In this document: piece after piece, positions 22,832-30,829 of the stretch | Layout: the number at the start of each line of letters is the position of its first letter | Numbering within the stretch: the first letter of the stretch is position 1 | From: Armatimonadota bacterium | GTDB lineage: Bacteria; Armatimonadota; UBA5829; DTJY01 | Assembly: GCA_017993055.1 (NCBI GenBank) | Contig: JAGONM010000032.1 | Span: 1-44,062, forward strand | Direction of reading: 5' to 3' | DNA length: 44,062 bases | Program-made: the position numbers and the translations under genes | Notes under the pieces: generated by a model | What the model was told of the DNA's origin: nothing | Database searches by the model: none | What the model saw: the letters and a program-made list of their open reading frames with translations, nothing else

Positions 22832-24304
22832 GTGAGTGTGTTGTTGATTATTGCGATGATGATTGGCTCTGCGGCACAGAGCTACTCGTTCGCTCAGACG
22901 GATAATACGATCGCCGGGAAGCCTCCGTTTCGACGGCTGTTCCTCGATGCGATGGTCACCGAGGCGTCGCAGGGGCTGAAACGTGTCTTTTACTCTGCGC
23001 AGAAGTACCCGGGAAACCCTGTCGTCCCGAAAGACAAGGCATGGGAAGGCTGGGGCCCGTACGTCTACGGCACGGTGATGTGGGATGAGGACAGGCTGAA
23101 GATGTGGTATCAGTGCATCGGCGGCGATTCCGGCGGATACGTCTGCTATGCCGAATCCACCGACGGCATCAGCTGGATGAAGCCCAACCTCGGCATCTTC
23201 GAATACGCCGGATCGAAGGCCAACAACATCGTGGAGATGAACGAGAGCTTCCACATCCCGAGCGTTTTCAAGTCGGCGGACGATACGTGGGTGATGTACG
23301 GCTTCGGCCGCAAGGTCGGCGCTCACATGGCGACATCGAAGAATGGGCTGCTCTGGCAGACCCGCGCGCCGGACGAGAAGCTGTTCGGCTCGTCGGACGT
23401 AGTCAACTTCTTCTACGATCCATACCAGGAGCGCTTCGTCTCGACTTTCAAGACCGCCGACCGCAGGCATCGGGCGGCCGGAATCGCGCTCTCGAAGGAT
23501 GGAATGAGTTGGAGCAAGCCGATAGAGGGAGCGGTATTCGGCGCTGATGATCTCGACCCGGACGCGACGCAGATCTACGGGATGCCGGTCTTTCCCTACC
23601 AGGGGACGTACATCGGCCTGCCCTGGATCTACCACGCGCGATGGATGAAGTACGGCGTCTACGACAACGCCAACAAGATGCACGAGGCTCAGGAGGGCAG
23701 TCCGCGTACCGTGGATGTCCAGATGGCCTGGAGTTGGAACCTGATCAGTTGGACGCGCACACCCGAGCGCAAGCCTTTCATCCCTCTGGGACCGGAAGGC
23801 AGCTTCGACTCGGGGATGATCTACACGGCGCGCGCTCCGGTGGTCGTCGGCGACAAGCTCTACTTCTACTACGGCGGGTTCGACAGGATACACGATTACT
23901 ACAAGGACGTCAAAGGCGCGATCGGCCTCGCGACTCTGCGGCTCGACGGCTTCTGCTCCATGAGGGCGGGAGTCAGAGAGGGCTGGCTGATCAGCCGCCG
24001 CGAAGTGTTTCGAACCCCCCGGATCACCGTCAACGCACGGACCGCCTCGAGCGGCTACGTCGTCGCCGAACTGCTCGACCGGAACGACAACGTCGTCCCA
24101 GGTTTCGGGCGGGATGGCTGCATCCCCTTCAAGGGCGACTCGGTCCGCGGCACTATCGAGTGGAAGACGAAGCAGTTCGCAGGCGAGTGGATCGGCGCGG
24201 ATAAGAAGGTCCGATTCTTCCTCAAGAACGCGGATCTGTACTCCTATCTGCCGGCGGATGTTGACACGGCCAAGGATGACGGCAAGATCTGGCTGGCGAG
24301 GTAG
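22832..24304 (+). CDS. Secreted five-bladed beta-propeller, glycosidase-like protein
   Basis: This 490-residue protein has a signal peptide (about 22 residues). It opens with FRRLFLDAMVTEASQGLKR and runs through repeated blades marked by YGTVMWDEDRLKMWYQ, CYAESTDGISWMKP, ATSKNGLLWQTR, ALSKDGMSWSKP and KLYFYYGGFD. This resembles GH43/GH32/GH130-type propellers, in which acidic residues at the centre cleave or phosphorolyse glycosides; I cannot identify the exact family. A C-terminal beta-sandwich (about residues 390-490) closes it. The GTG start at 22832 is placed by GGAGG 8 bases upstream. It forms an operon with the next gene (13-base gap). Confidence 0.75.
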   Translation: MSVLLIIAMMIGSAAQSYSFAQTDNTIAGKPPFRRLFLDAMVTEASQGLKRVFYSAQKYPGNPVVPKDKAWEGWGPYVYGTVMWDEDRLKMWYQCIGGDSGGYVCYAESTDGISWMKPNLGIFEYAGSKANNIVEMNESFHIPSVFKSADDTWVMYGFGRKVGAHMATSKNGLLWQTRAPDEKLFGSSDVVNFFYDPYQERFVSTFKTADRRHRAAGIALSKDGMSWSKPIEGAVFGADDLDPDATQIYGMPVFPYQGTYIGLPWIYHARWMKYGVYDNANKMHEAQEGSPRTVDVQMAWSWNLISWTRTPERKPFIPLGPEGSFDSGMIYTARAPVVVGDKLYFYYGGFDRIHDYYKDVKGAIGLATLRLDGFCSMRAGVREGWLISRREVFRTPRITVNARTASSGYVVAELLDRNDNVVPGFGRDGCIPFKGDSVRGTIEWKTKQFAGEWIGADKKVRFFLKNADLYSYLPADVDTAKDDGKIWLAR

Positions 24305-24317
24305 CCTGGAGGACGGT

Positions 24318-25901
24318 ATGACCAAACCGTTAAGCAGAAGAGGCTTCATGAAGGGCACGCTCGCCGGGGTTGCGTCTGTGGGTCTCTCCGGCGCATTTGC
24401 TCTTGGCTCGCCCGTGGTAGAGCAGGGAGGTAGAAAGATGATTCCGGTTCCCGACGCTCGCTTGGCGAATGGGGAGGTGTCTCGCAGGCTCTTGTTCTTC
24501 GAAGAACCGATCAGAGCATACGGCGTTACGCACGTCTACGCGCCGGTGGAGAAGCTCGAGTGCAGGGTAGATGACGGCGGACCGGATTGGGGTTGTATAG
24601 ACTTCGGCGACCCGTTCAAGCGGGAGGACGGCACATATACATGCTATGGAACGGTACGCCCATCCGACCAGCGGTCCATGGGCATCGCGCTCTGGGAGTC
24701 CAGGGACGCCCTGAACTGGACGCCCGTGCGACTCGGGCAGGTCGCTCTTGACGGAAAGGACACGAACCTCGTCCGGTTCGACAACCTGCCTGGCGACCAG
24801 AGTTCGATCGGCCTGCCGAACATCGTCCCGATGCGGGACGGCCGACTCCGGATGTACTTCTGGAAGCACAGGGAAGGGCACTTGCGGTACCTCGTCGCCG
24901 AGAGCGACGACGGTCTCCGGTGGCGCGTCCTGGATGTCGATAAGCCGGCGCTGTTCCATCCCGCTGACGGCGGTCTCTGGGAGCTTGCAGAAGGACTGGC
25001 CCCCGAGAAGGCAGTCAAAGTCGTCCTGCCGAAGGAAGAGGTCCTGCGGCGCAAGCGGCTCTGGAGCAACGACTCGACGCATATCCACTACAATGCCGAG
25101 CTCGACCGCTATGAGTGCTATTCCGTGTGGCTGCACCCGGCGATCCCCGACCGGCGAGTCGATGTCGACAACGCGCCGGGGGTCCACCGCCTGATCCACC
25201 GTCGGCTGAGCGAGGACGGACTGAACTGGAGCGACGCCGAACTCATCATCATGCCGGACGAGCGCGACCCGTGGGACCTGCAGTTCTACTTCCTGAGCGT
25301 CCTGCGGCTGGAGGACTGGATGATCGGCCGACTGGGGTACTACCGCGTGGCGGACGGCATGCAGACGATGGACACCGACCTGTGCTTCTCCCGCGACGGT
25401 CGGAAGTGGCAGCGTCCGGTGCGCGGCGGATGGATTTCCCGCTCGGATGACGGCTTCGACAAGATGGGCATCTACGCGGCCGCGTCGTGGATCGATCTGG
25501 GCGACCGATGGCTCACCCTCTACAGCGGGACTCCCGTTCCCCACAACGTGACGAAGGCGTATCGGTCGGCGCCGATGGCGGTCTCCTTCGCGAAGAACCG
25601 TTTCGTCGGGATGGCGGCCGGCCCGACTCCCGGCGGGTTCATGACCGAGCCGTTCTTCCCGTCCGGGGAGACGATCCGACTTGACGCCGACATCCGGGGT
25701 TCGCTGAGGGCCGAGTTGTGCGATGCGTTCGGGCGCAGGCTCCCCGGCTTCCACCTCATGGACTCGCTCCCGGTGCAGGGAGACAGCGAGGCCCACGTGC
25801 TCCGCTGGAATAAGGCATCGACAGCCGACCATCGGTTCGAGTGCCTGCGTCTCCGGTTCGAGTACACCGACGGCGCGGTCTACGGGGTGGATTTCTCATA
25901 G
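24318..25901 (+). CDS. Tat-exported beta-propeller, glycosidase-like protein
   Basis: This 527-residue protein has a twin-arginine signal (LSRRGFMKGTLAG). It has propeller-like repeats (DGTYTCYGTVRP, ALWESRDALNWTPV, RLRMYFWKHREGHLRYLVAE, DDGLRWRV, CFSRDGRKWQRP, DRWLTLYSGTP) and a C-terminal beta-sandwich (RLDADIRGSLRAELCDAFGR, PGFHLMDSLPVQGDSE) similar to the one in the preceding protein. The pair likely acts on one extracellular glycan whose product the symporter imports; this is inferred from order only. Export through Tat rather than Sec suggests a cofactor or fast folding. GGAGG precedes the ATG by 5 bases. Confidence 0.75.
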   Translation: MTKPLSRRGFMKGTLAGVASVGLSGAFALGSPVVEQGGRKMIPVPDARLANGEVSRRLLFFEEPIRAYGVTHVYAPVEKLECRVDDGGPDWGCIDFGDPFKREDGTYTCYGTVRPSDQRSMGIALWESRDALNWTPVRLGQVALDGKDTNLVRFDNLPGDQSSIGLPNIVPMRDGRLRMYFWKHREGHLRYLVAESDDGLRWRVLDVDKPALFHPADGGLWELAEGLAPEKAVKVVLPKEEVLRRKRLWSNDSTHIHYNAELDRYECYSVWLHPAIPDRRVDVDNAPGVHRLIHRRLSEDGLNWSDAELIIMPDERDPWDLQFYFLSVLRLEDWMIGRLGYYRVADGMQTMDTDLCFSRDGRKWQRPVRGGWISRSDDGFDKMGIYAAASWIDLGDRWLTLYSGTPVPHNVTKAYRSAPMAVSFAKNRFVGMAAGPTPGGFMTEPFFPSGETIRLDADIRGSLRAELCDAFGRRLPGFHLMDSLPVQGDSEAHVLRWNKASTADHRFECLRLRFEYTDGAVYGVDFS

Positions 25902-25922
25902 GCGCCCGCTTCCACCTACCGG

Positions 25923-25948
25923 CAGGTGCGAGCGCACGCTCGCACCTG
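25923..25948 (+). terminator. Terminator-like perfect palindrome after the beta-propeller operon
   Basis: CAGGTGCGAGCG (25923-25934) and CGCTCGCACCTG (25937-25948) form a perfect 12-bp dyad, folding as about 11 bp with a 4-base loop. The tail GATCCTCTTGTC is weakly T-rich. It lies 22 bases after the stop codon. Confidence 0.55.
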
Positions 25949-26010
25949 ATCCTCTTGTCAACCCTCACCCTCCCGGTCCCGGCGACCCATGATTCTACAA
26001 ATAATTCATA

Positions 26011-26038
26011 TTGACTTTTATTTCATTTGTGGTAAAAT
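26011..26038 (+). promoter_or_regulatory. Promoter of the DUF2089-like regulator operon
   Basis: TTGACT (26011-26016) and TAAAAT (26033-26038) are 16 bases apart in a conspicuously AT-rich patch. TTTCATT within the spacer and AATGAAA near 26053 are inverted repeats and could form an operator. Autoregulation is inference. Confidence 0.55.
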
Positions 26039-26075
26039 CAAACCAGACCTGAATGAAACTGAAAGGATCGTCCCC

Positions 26076-26378
26076 ATGGCGGTGAGTGACCGAGAGCGAA
26101 GGTGGGTTGACTGCATCAGCGACGAGGACCTGATGTTCCTCAAGCGCTTCGTGCTGGTCTCCGGCTCTCTCAAGGAGCTCGCCGCGTCTTACGGGATCTC
26201 CTACCCGACGGTACGCCTCCGTCTCGACAGGTTGATCGAGAAGATCAGGGTCTGGGACAGCACGGAGATAACCGACGGCTTCGAGAGGCTCCTGAGAAGC
26301 ATATACGCCGAGGGACGCATTGACATGGGCACGCTCAAGCAGTTGCTTGCGGCCCACAAGGAGGGTGTGGAGGAGTAG
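26076..26378 (+). CDS. DUF2089-like helix-turn-helix regulator
   Basis: This 100-residue basic protein contains DEDLMFLKRFVLVSGSLKEL followed by AASYGISYPTVRLRLD and RLIEKI. The second part reads as a helix-turn-helix like that in DUF2089 and related small transcription factors, which often sit beside a membrane protein gene. The zinc ribbon found in longer DUF2089 proteins is absent. The start at 26076 follows AAAGGA by about 9 bases. It precedes the membrane protein gene by a single base, and the GGAGGAG at its end is that gene's Shine-Dalgarno. Confidence 0.65.
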   Translation: MAVSDRERRWVDCISDEDLMFLKRFVLVSGSLKELAASYGISYPTVRLRLDRLIEKIRVWDSTEITDGFERLLRSIYAEGRIDMGTLKQLLAAHKEGVEE

Positions 26379-26379
26379 A

Positions 26380-26829
26380 ATGAATAGAGTGATCATCGTA
26401 GTCGGCATGGTCTTGGCGGCATCGCCCGCTTGGGCTTCCGGGGGGTCCAGTCTGGAAGGTGTAACGGGACAGTGGTGGAGCCCGATGTGGGCCGCAAAAT
26501 GGGCCGGCCTCATAGGCGGCGGATTCGGTACGCTCTGCGGCATACTCGGCGCGCTGATGGGCTGGCTCGCGCCCAAGGGGAAGGCCCGAGGGTTCGTCAT
26601 GGGCACGATGCTGGCGTTCGTGGCGGCATCGGCCGTTGCTCTACTGGCAGGCGTCGTCGCGCTCTTTTCGAAGCAGCCCTTCTGGGTCTCCTATCCCCTG
26701 CTGCTGGTCGGGTTCATCGGCACCGTCGTCATGGGAGGACTCATTCCCGTGGTCAGGGCGAGGTACCTCGATGTCGAGATGCGCATGATGGACGCTCAGG
26801 ATGCCGGCGCCGGTTGCGGCCAGGCGTGA
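26380..26829 (+). CDS. Small membrane protein co-transcribed with the DUF2089-like regulator
   Basis: This 149-residue protein has a signal peptide or first helix (ending ASPAWA) and three more hydrophobic helices: AGLIGGGFGTLCGILGALMG, VMGTMLAFVAASAVALLAGV and YPLLLVGFIGTVVMGGLIPV. A short charged tail carries YLDVEMRMMDAQDAG. I do not recognise the family. Regulator plus membrane-protein pairs of this sort commonly form stress or envelope-sensing units, but no sensor domain is visible. Confidence 0.75.
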   Translation: MNRVIIVVGMVLAASPAWASGGSSLEGVTGQWWSPMWAAKWAGLIGGGFGTLCGILGALMGWLAPKGKARGFVMGTMLAFVAASAVALLAGVVALFSKQPFWVSYPLLLVGFIGTVVMGGLIPVVRARYLDVEMRMMDAQDAGAGCGQA

Positions 26830-26856
26830 AACCGAATGGGCATGTTCTTCCGGCGT

Positions 26857-28092
26857 TTAGCGTTCGACTGTGAGCAACCGGACGTCCTTGATATGTGACA
26901 CGCGGATGAGCGGGTAGTATCCCGAGGTCGTTGAGAAGAGCGAGGCGGAGCCGCTGATTTTCACGTACTCACCGACTCTCCTCTCTCCGATCGCGCCGAC
27001 CACCCGGACCCCGTACGACCCCATTCCGCTGTCTCGACGGGCGCCGTCGTCAACCGTCATCCAGGAGAGGTCATGGGCCACCTCCGTGACCAGTCCCGAA
27101 ATGCTCACGTCGAGGCCGATGTTGTTCGGGCCGCTGCTCCCAACGCATCCGATCTGCTGTCCGCTCGGCGCCCCTCCTCCCACGGCGAGTGTCGTCATCC
27201 CAAGGGGCCGCAGGCCGGTGGAAGCCGTCTGGCTGATGATCTGCGTCAGGTTGATGACTCGCTCGTGGTCGGGGCTGGTTACGCCGATGGTGCCCAGAAG
27301 GCTCACGTCTCTGTTCCGGAGCGCGCCCGTCCCCAATACCGCGATACCCGACGACCGGTCGGCCCTCTCGATGTTGAAGCGGTCCGAGTGTACGCGCGTC
27401 ACGATCAGATCCGAGATAAGGATCTCGGTTCCGGTGGGCAGGGACTTCGCGCCCGCGAGGTCTGCTTTGTACGCGTTCATACACCAGATGGCATTGTCAA
27501 CGTTGAAGCTGAACACCGCAGCCGGATCGTTGTCGGAGCACAACTCGACCTGCGTAAAGGGATCTCCGCTAATCATGCCGAGGAAATACACGTCGTTACC
27601 GTGATCGAGCGAACTGATCGGCTCCGTGTCGCTGAGCACCTCGGCCCCCAGGTCGTTGCGCATCCGCCAGAACGGTATCGGCGGGTCCCCGGTTGGACTC
27701 GGATTGCCTACCAGATAAAGGCCGAATGCGTACACAGGACGGGCGAAGGTAAAGGTTATCTTGTCGCTGTTGCCCGCGAGGAACTGGTTGTCCGCCGCCG
27801 CGCCGAGTGCGTTTGGAGCGCTGTATGGAGTGAAGACATTCGCGGCGATTGGTTGGAGGTGTTGAGAGCCTGCTCCGTCTGACGCAAGGCCTTCAGCGTT
27901 GATCATCGTGATCCCGCGCTCTGTGGCGTCCGCCCCTGCCGTCAGGTCGTCGAAGCTGATCGTGTACCGGACGTTGAACTCACCGGTGTCGTGCTGGAAC
28001 GCGGTGGGGTCCGTGTATCCCGCCCCTCCGTGCGCGATGCCGAGCAGGCAAGTGAGCATCATCAAGGATAGTATCGCTGTTCTGCGTTCCAT
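26857..28092 (-). CDS. Secreted protein with PEP-CTERM-like beta domain and C-terminal OB-like module
   Basis: This 411-residue exported protein has a signal peptide of about 22 residues. Residues about 35-205 (FNVRYTISFDDLTAG, KITFTFARPVYAFGLYLVG, FLGMISGDPFTQVELCSDN, FSFNVDNAIW) match the beta-sandwich often seen in PEP-CTERM-associated secreted proteins, although no PEP-CTERM tail is present. Residues about 210-411 repeat the module at the end of the beta-helix protein (LPTGTEILISDLIVTRVHSD, ADRSSGIAV, GERVINLTQ-like segment, PLGM, SGLVTEVAHDLSWMTVDDG, VGEYVKISGS). It is the last gene of the minus-strand set of four secreted proteins (16-base gap). GAGGAGG precedes the ATG by 6 bases. Confidence 0.75.
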   Translation of the reverse strand: MERRTAILSLMMLTCLLGIAHGGAGYTDPTAFQHDTGEFNVRYTISFDDLTAGADATERGITMINAEGLASDGAGSQHLQPIAANVFTPYSAPNALGAAADNQFLAGNSDKITFTFARPVYAFGLYLVGNPSPTGDPPIPFWRMRNDLGAEVLSDTEPISSLDHGNDVYFLGMISGDPFTQVELCSDNDPAAVFSFNVDNAIWCMNAYKADLAGAKSLPTGTEILISDLIVTRVHSDRFNIERADRSSGIAVLGTGALRNRDVSLLGTIGVTSPDHERVINLTQIISQTASTGLRPLGMTTLAVGGGAPSGQQIGCVGSSGPNNIGLDVSISGLVTEVAHDLSWMTVDDGARRDSGMGSYGVRVVGAIGERRVGEYVKISGSASLFSTTSGYYPLIRVSHIKDVRLLTVER

Positions 28093-28108
28093 GGAATGCC
28101 TCCTCGGA

Positions 28109-28921
28109 TCAGTTCACCAGGTACACGTAGCTGTGGCTCAGGATGTTGATGCTGAAGCCGAGATTGTTCCCGACCATTACCTGGCAGGTGTCACCGTAGA
28201 CTTCGCACATGAATGCGTTGATCGTACCGCCAGGCCAAGGTACGACCTTGACAGACACGAAGTTACCGGTTGGAGTTCGGAACGAAACATAGGCCGTGAG
28301 GCCTGCTCCTGAGCCGCTCGGCCACAGCACGACTCTCATCTCTCTGTAGCCGGCTGTGCTGAACGACGGCGCGGCCACAGAGGAGTTGTTCGGCACGGGC
28401 GTATCGGTCGCCCAGAGCTGAATGGTGTTGTGCTTCGTCGGAGTATCCACCGCGTTCGTCGTCGCATCTATCTTAACTGTTGGCGAGTTCGACACGCTGA
28501 CGCTCGGAGCGTTGGCGATGTTCACGCTCGGGGTGTTCGAGACGCTCACGCTGGGCGTCCCGGTGATACCGACGTTCCACGCGCCACTTTGAGCGACGGA
28601 GGGCGTACCGGTCAGTCCGACGCTCCACGTCCCACTCTGCGCCGCCTTGACGGTATTGGTGGTCGAGTCTATCTTGACGGTGTTGGTCGTGCCGTCGATC
28701 TTGACGGTCGGGCTGTTGGCGACGTTGAAGTTCGGCGTGCCGAGGATGTTCATGTACCAGGGGTCCAACTGGACTGCCTGAACGACGTTGTTGCCGGTCT
28801 CGATGCCCACCAGCGGCTTGTTGGTGACCTCGACCGGCGTCGTTCGGGACACCGCCCATACCGGCAGGCATGCCACAATCAGGCAAGCTGTGATCAGTAG
28901 AGTATATGCTAGTCTTTGCAT
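28109..28921 (-). CDS. Secreted short-repeat protein, tandem paralogue 3
   Basis: This protein is about 270 residues. A signal peptide ends near PVWA; SRTTPVEVTNKPLVGIETGN is shared with the neighbours. Then come short beta-strand repeats of about 8-12 residues such as VKIDGTTNTV, SGTWSVGLTGTPSVAQ and VSVSNTPSVNIANAP, up to about residue 160. The last 105 residues are a non-repeat beta domain ending SYVYLVN. The repeats suggest an extended beta-solenoid or stalk; similar V/N/G-rich repeats occur in phage-tail-like and surface proteins. The start at 28921 is used because AAGGAG is 6 bases upstream; an ATG two codons earlier abuts that site. Function is unknown. Confidence 0.75.
   Translation of the reverse strand: MQRLAYTLLITACLIVACLPVWAVSRTTPVEVTNKPLVGIETGNNVVQAVQLDPWYMNILGTPNFNVANSPTVKIDGTTNTVKIDSTTNTVKAAQSGTWSVGLTGTPSVAQSGAWNVGITGTPSVSVSNTPSVNIANAPSVSVSNSPTVKIDATTNAVDTPTKHNTIQLWATDTPVPNNSSVAAPSFSTAGYREMRVVLWPSGSGAGLTAYVSFRTPTGNFVSVKVVPWPGGTINAFMCEVYGDTCQVMVGNNLGFSINILSHSYVYLVN
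28443..28581. repeat. 139-base block identical to 29299-29437
   Basis: This stretch inside paralogue 3 is base-for-base identical to one inside paralogue 2, by direct comparison, while the flanking coding sequence differs at many positions. It marks recent duplication or gene conversion. Confidence 0.85.
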
Positions 28922-28967
28922 TTCCATCTCCTTCTGCAGAAAGTCCGAGGCGTCCCTGTCACACAGG

Positions 28968-29789
28968 TCAGTTCACCATGTAGACGCAGCTCTGATAGTA
29001 GATCACGACGCTCGATCCGGTACTGTTGTAGATATCAATCTTGCAGGTATCGCCGTAGACCGGGCACGTAATCGGCACGACGAGGGGCGACCAAGCGACC
29101 TGTTTCACTGTCAGGAATGTGCCCGACGGTGTGCTGAACATGATGTACGCCGTGAGATTCACTGAACTGGTGTTCGCATACAACATGAATCTCAACTCGT
29201 CGTAGCCGGCGCAGTTGATCGCTGGTGACACTATGTTGGAACTGGTCGGAACCGTCTGATTCGTGGCCCATATCTGAACCGAGTTGTGCTTCGTGGGGGT
29301 ATCCACCGCGTTCGTCGTCGCATCTATCTTAACTGTTGGCGAGTTCGACACGCTGACGCTCGGAGCGTTGGCGATGTTCACGCTCGGGGTGTTCGAGACG
29401 CTCACGCTGGGCGTCCCGGTGATACCGACGTTCCACGTCCCACTCTGGGCCACCGATGGCGTGCCAGTTAGGCCGACGCTCCACGTGCCGCTCTGCGCCG
29501 CCTTGACTGTATTTGTGGTGCCGTCGATTCTCACCGTGTTGGTCGTGCCGTCGATCTTCACGGTCGGGCTGTTGGCGACGTTGAAGTTCGGCGTGCCGAG
29601 GATGTTCATGTACCAGGGGTCCAACTGGACTGCCTGAACGACGTTGTTGCCGGACTCAATGCCCACCAACGGCTTGTTGGTGACCTCGACCGGCGTCGTC
29701 CGGGACACTGCCCACAGCGGTGTTGCCCCGATCGCCGATAGAACAACAAGGCAACCGATAAGATACATATGAGGTTTGATGTTACGCAT
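28968..29789 (-). CDS. Secreted short-repeat protein, tandem paralogue 2
   Basis: This 273-residue protein has a signal peptide ending near PLWA. It shares the N-terminal SRTTPVEVTNKPLVGIESGN and the repeat region (residues about 55-165) with paralogue 3 almost residue for residue. The C-terminal 105 residues diverge strongly but keep landmarks: a WAT near their start, a central GYDELRFMLY strand, CPVYGDTCKI, and the ending SCVYMVN. The pattern is a conserved stalk with a diversifying tip. GGAG precedes the ATG. The gaps to its neighbours are 46 and 36 bases, consistent with one operon. Confidence 0.75.
   Translation of the reverse strand: MRNIKPHMYLIGCLVVLSAIGATPLWAVSRTTPVEVTNKPLVGIESGNNVVQAVQLDPWYMNILGTPNFNVANSPTVKIDGTTNTVRIDGTTNTVKAAQSGTWSVGLTGTPSVAQSGTWNVGITGTPSVSVSNTPSVNIANAPSVSVSNSPTVKIDATTNAVDTPTKHNSVQIWATNQTVPTSSNIVSPAINCAGYDELRFMLYANTSSVNLTAYIMFSTPSGTFLTVKQVAWSPLVVPITCPVYGDTCKIDIYNSTGSSVVIYYQSCVYMVN
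29299..29437. repeat. 139-base block identical to 28443-28581
   Basis: This is the partner of the identical block in paralogue 3. Both encode the same short beta-strand repeats in the same frame. Confidence 0.85.
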
Positions 29790-29825
29790 GTTTGTCTCCT
29801 GTCGTGTGACGCATCCTCCGTGGCA

Positions 29826-30638
29826 TCAGTCGGTTAGATACACATAGCTGGTACCGTAGATTGTGGCTGTCAGGGTGCTGCCGTTCCGGATGCGTATCTG
29901 ATACAGATCTGAAATCACGTCGCATGAAAAGCTGAGGACGTGCGCTTCCATGGCAAAGCTTCCGCCCTGCGCAAAACCCGACGCCGCGGAAAGCCATCTG
30001 GCCTTGCCTATCTCCGCAACAACTCCATCTCCCATTCTGGCGAGAAGTGAAGCGGTGATCTGGTCGCTGGCGGGAGTGCATACCATGATGAAATGCGCTC
30101 GGCGGAATCCGCTGGTATAGATCAGCGGAGAGCTTAGCATGGCTCCCGGGGCAACGTCTGTGCCGTTTGTCCAGAGCTGAATCACCTGAGCTACGGCGGG
30201 TACCTTGACGGTGTTGGCGGCGTTCGATATACCCACATTCCACGTGCCGCTCTGGGCCACGGATGGAGTGCCGGTCAACCCGACGTTCCACGTGCCGGAC
30301 TGGCTCACGGCGTGCGTGTTGACGTTCACGGTTGGCATGCTCGAGACTCCGACGTTCCAGGTCCCGCTCTGGGCCGCCTTGACCGTGTTGGTCGTGCCGT
30401 CGATCTTCACGGTCGGGCTGTTGGCGATGTTGAAGTTGGGAGTGCCGAGGATGTTCATGTACCACGGCTCTACCTGGACCGCCTTGACCGTGCTGTTGTT
30501 GGGGTCAATGCCCACCATCGGCGTGTTAACGACCTCGACCGGCGTCGTTCGGCCCACGGCGAGGAGCGGCCGGGCGGAGATGATGAGCAGGACTGCGGCC
30601 ACGGTGATGGCAGACACAAGGCGTATTGTCTTCAGCAT
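29826..30638 (-). CDS. Secreted short-repeat protein, tandem paralogue 1 (most divergent)
   Basis: This 270-residue protein has a signal peptide ending PLLA. It shares GRTTPVEVVNTPMVGID and WYMNILGTPNFNIANSPTVK with the other two paralogues. Its repeat region is shorter and reordered (WNVGVSSMPTVNVNTHAV, SGTWNVGLTGTPSVAQ, then a second SGTWNVG unit), and its C-terminal domain differs (GFRRAHFIMVCTPASDQITA and an ending SYVYLTD). It is the first gene of the minus-strand set and has GGGAG 6 bases before the ATG. No convincing promoter was found in the 191 bases upstream, which separate it from the divergent ceramidase-like gene. Confidence 0.75.
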   Translation of the reverse strand: MLKTIRLVSAITVAAVLLIISARPLLAVGRTTPVEVVNTPMVGIDPNNSTVKAVQVEPWYMNILGTPNFNIANSPTVKIDGTTNTVKAAQSGTWNVGVSSMPTVNVNTHAVSQSGTWNVGLTGTPSVAQSGTWNVGISNAANTVKVPAVAQVIQLWTNGTDVAPGAMLSSPLIYTSGFRRAHFIMVCTPASDQITASLLARMGDGVVAEIGKARWLSAASGFAQGGSFAMEAHVLSFSCDVISDLYQIRIRNGSTLTATIYGTSYVYLTD

Positions 30639-30829
30639 GTTCGTCTCCCAGGGTGTTGCGTAAGGCGCACTGATTCTTACAAGCTCAACCGTGCAAGAAA
30701 CGGGCCAATCATGCTAAGTGCCGGCAGAACTGGTACTATCACCAGGTTGCGCATCCGGCGGTCTTACAGGAAACTCCCCGCGCCGCGTCCAACCGTATCC
30801 GTGGATATCTCACACGAAGGAGAAGCGCC

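Noticed and set aside
22829-24358. 509-residue minus-strand open frame opposite the first beta-propeller gene
   Set aside because: It is a shadow of the coding strand: no motifs, no Shine-Dalgarno, and the plus strand has clear propeller repeats and a signal peptide.
24330-25832. 500-residue minus-strand open frame opposite the second beta-propeller gene
   Set aside because: It is an antisense shadow with no domain content; the plus-strand gene has a twin-arginine signal and repeats.
28430-29660. Regularly spaced short repeats suggesting a CRISPR array
   Set aside because: The repeats are in frame, encode short beta-strand units of two paralogous proteins, have variable length, and no cas genes are nearby.
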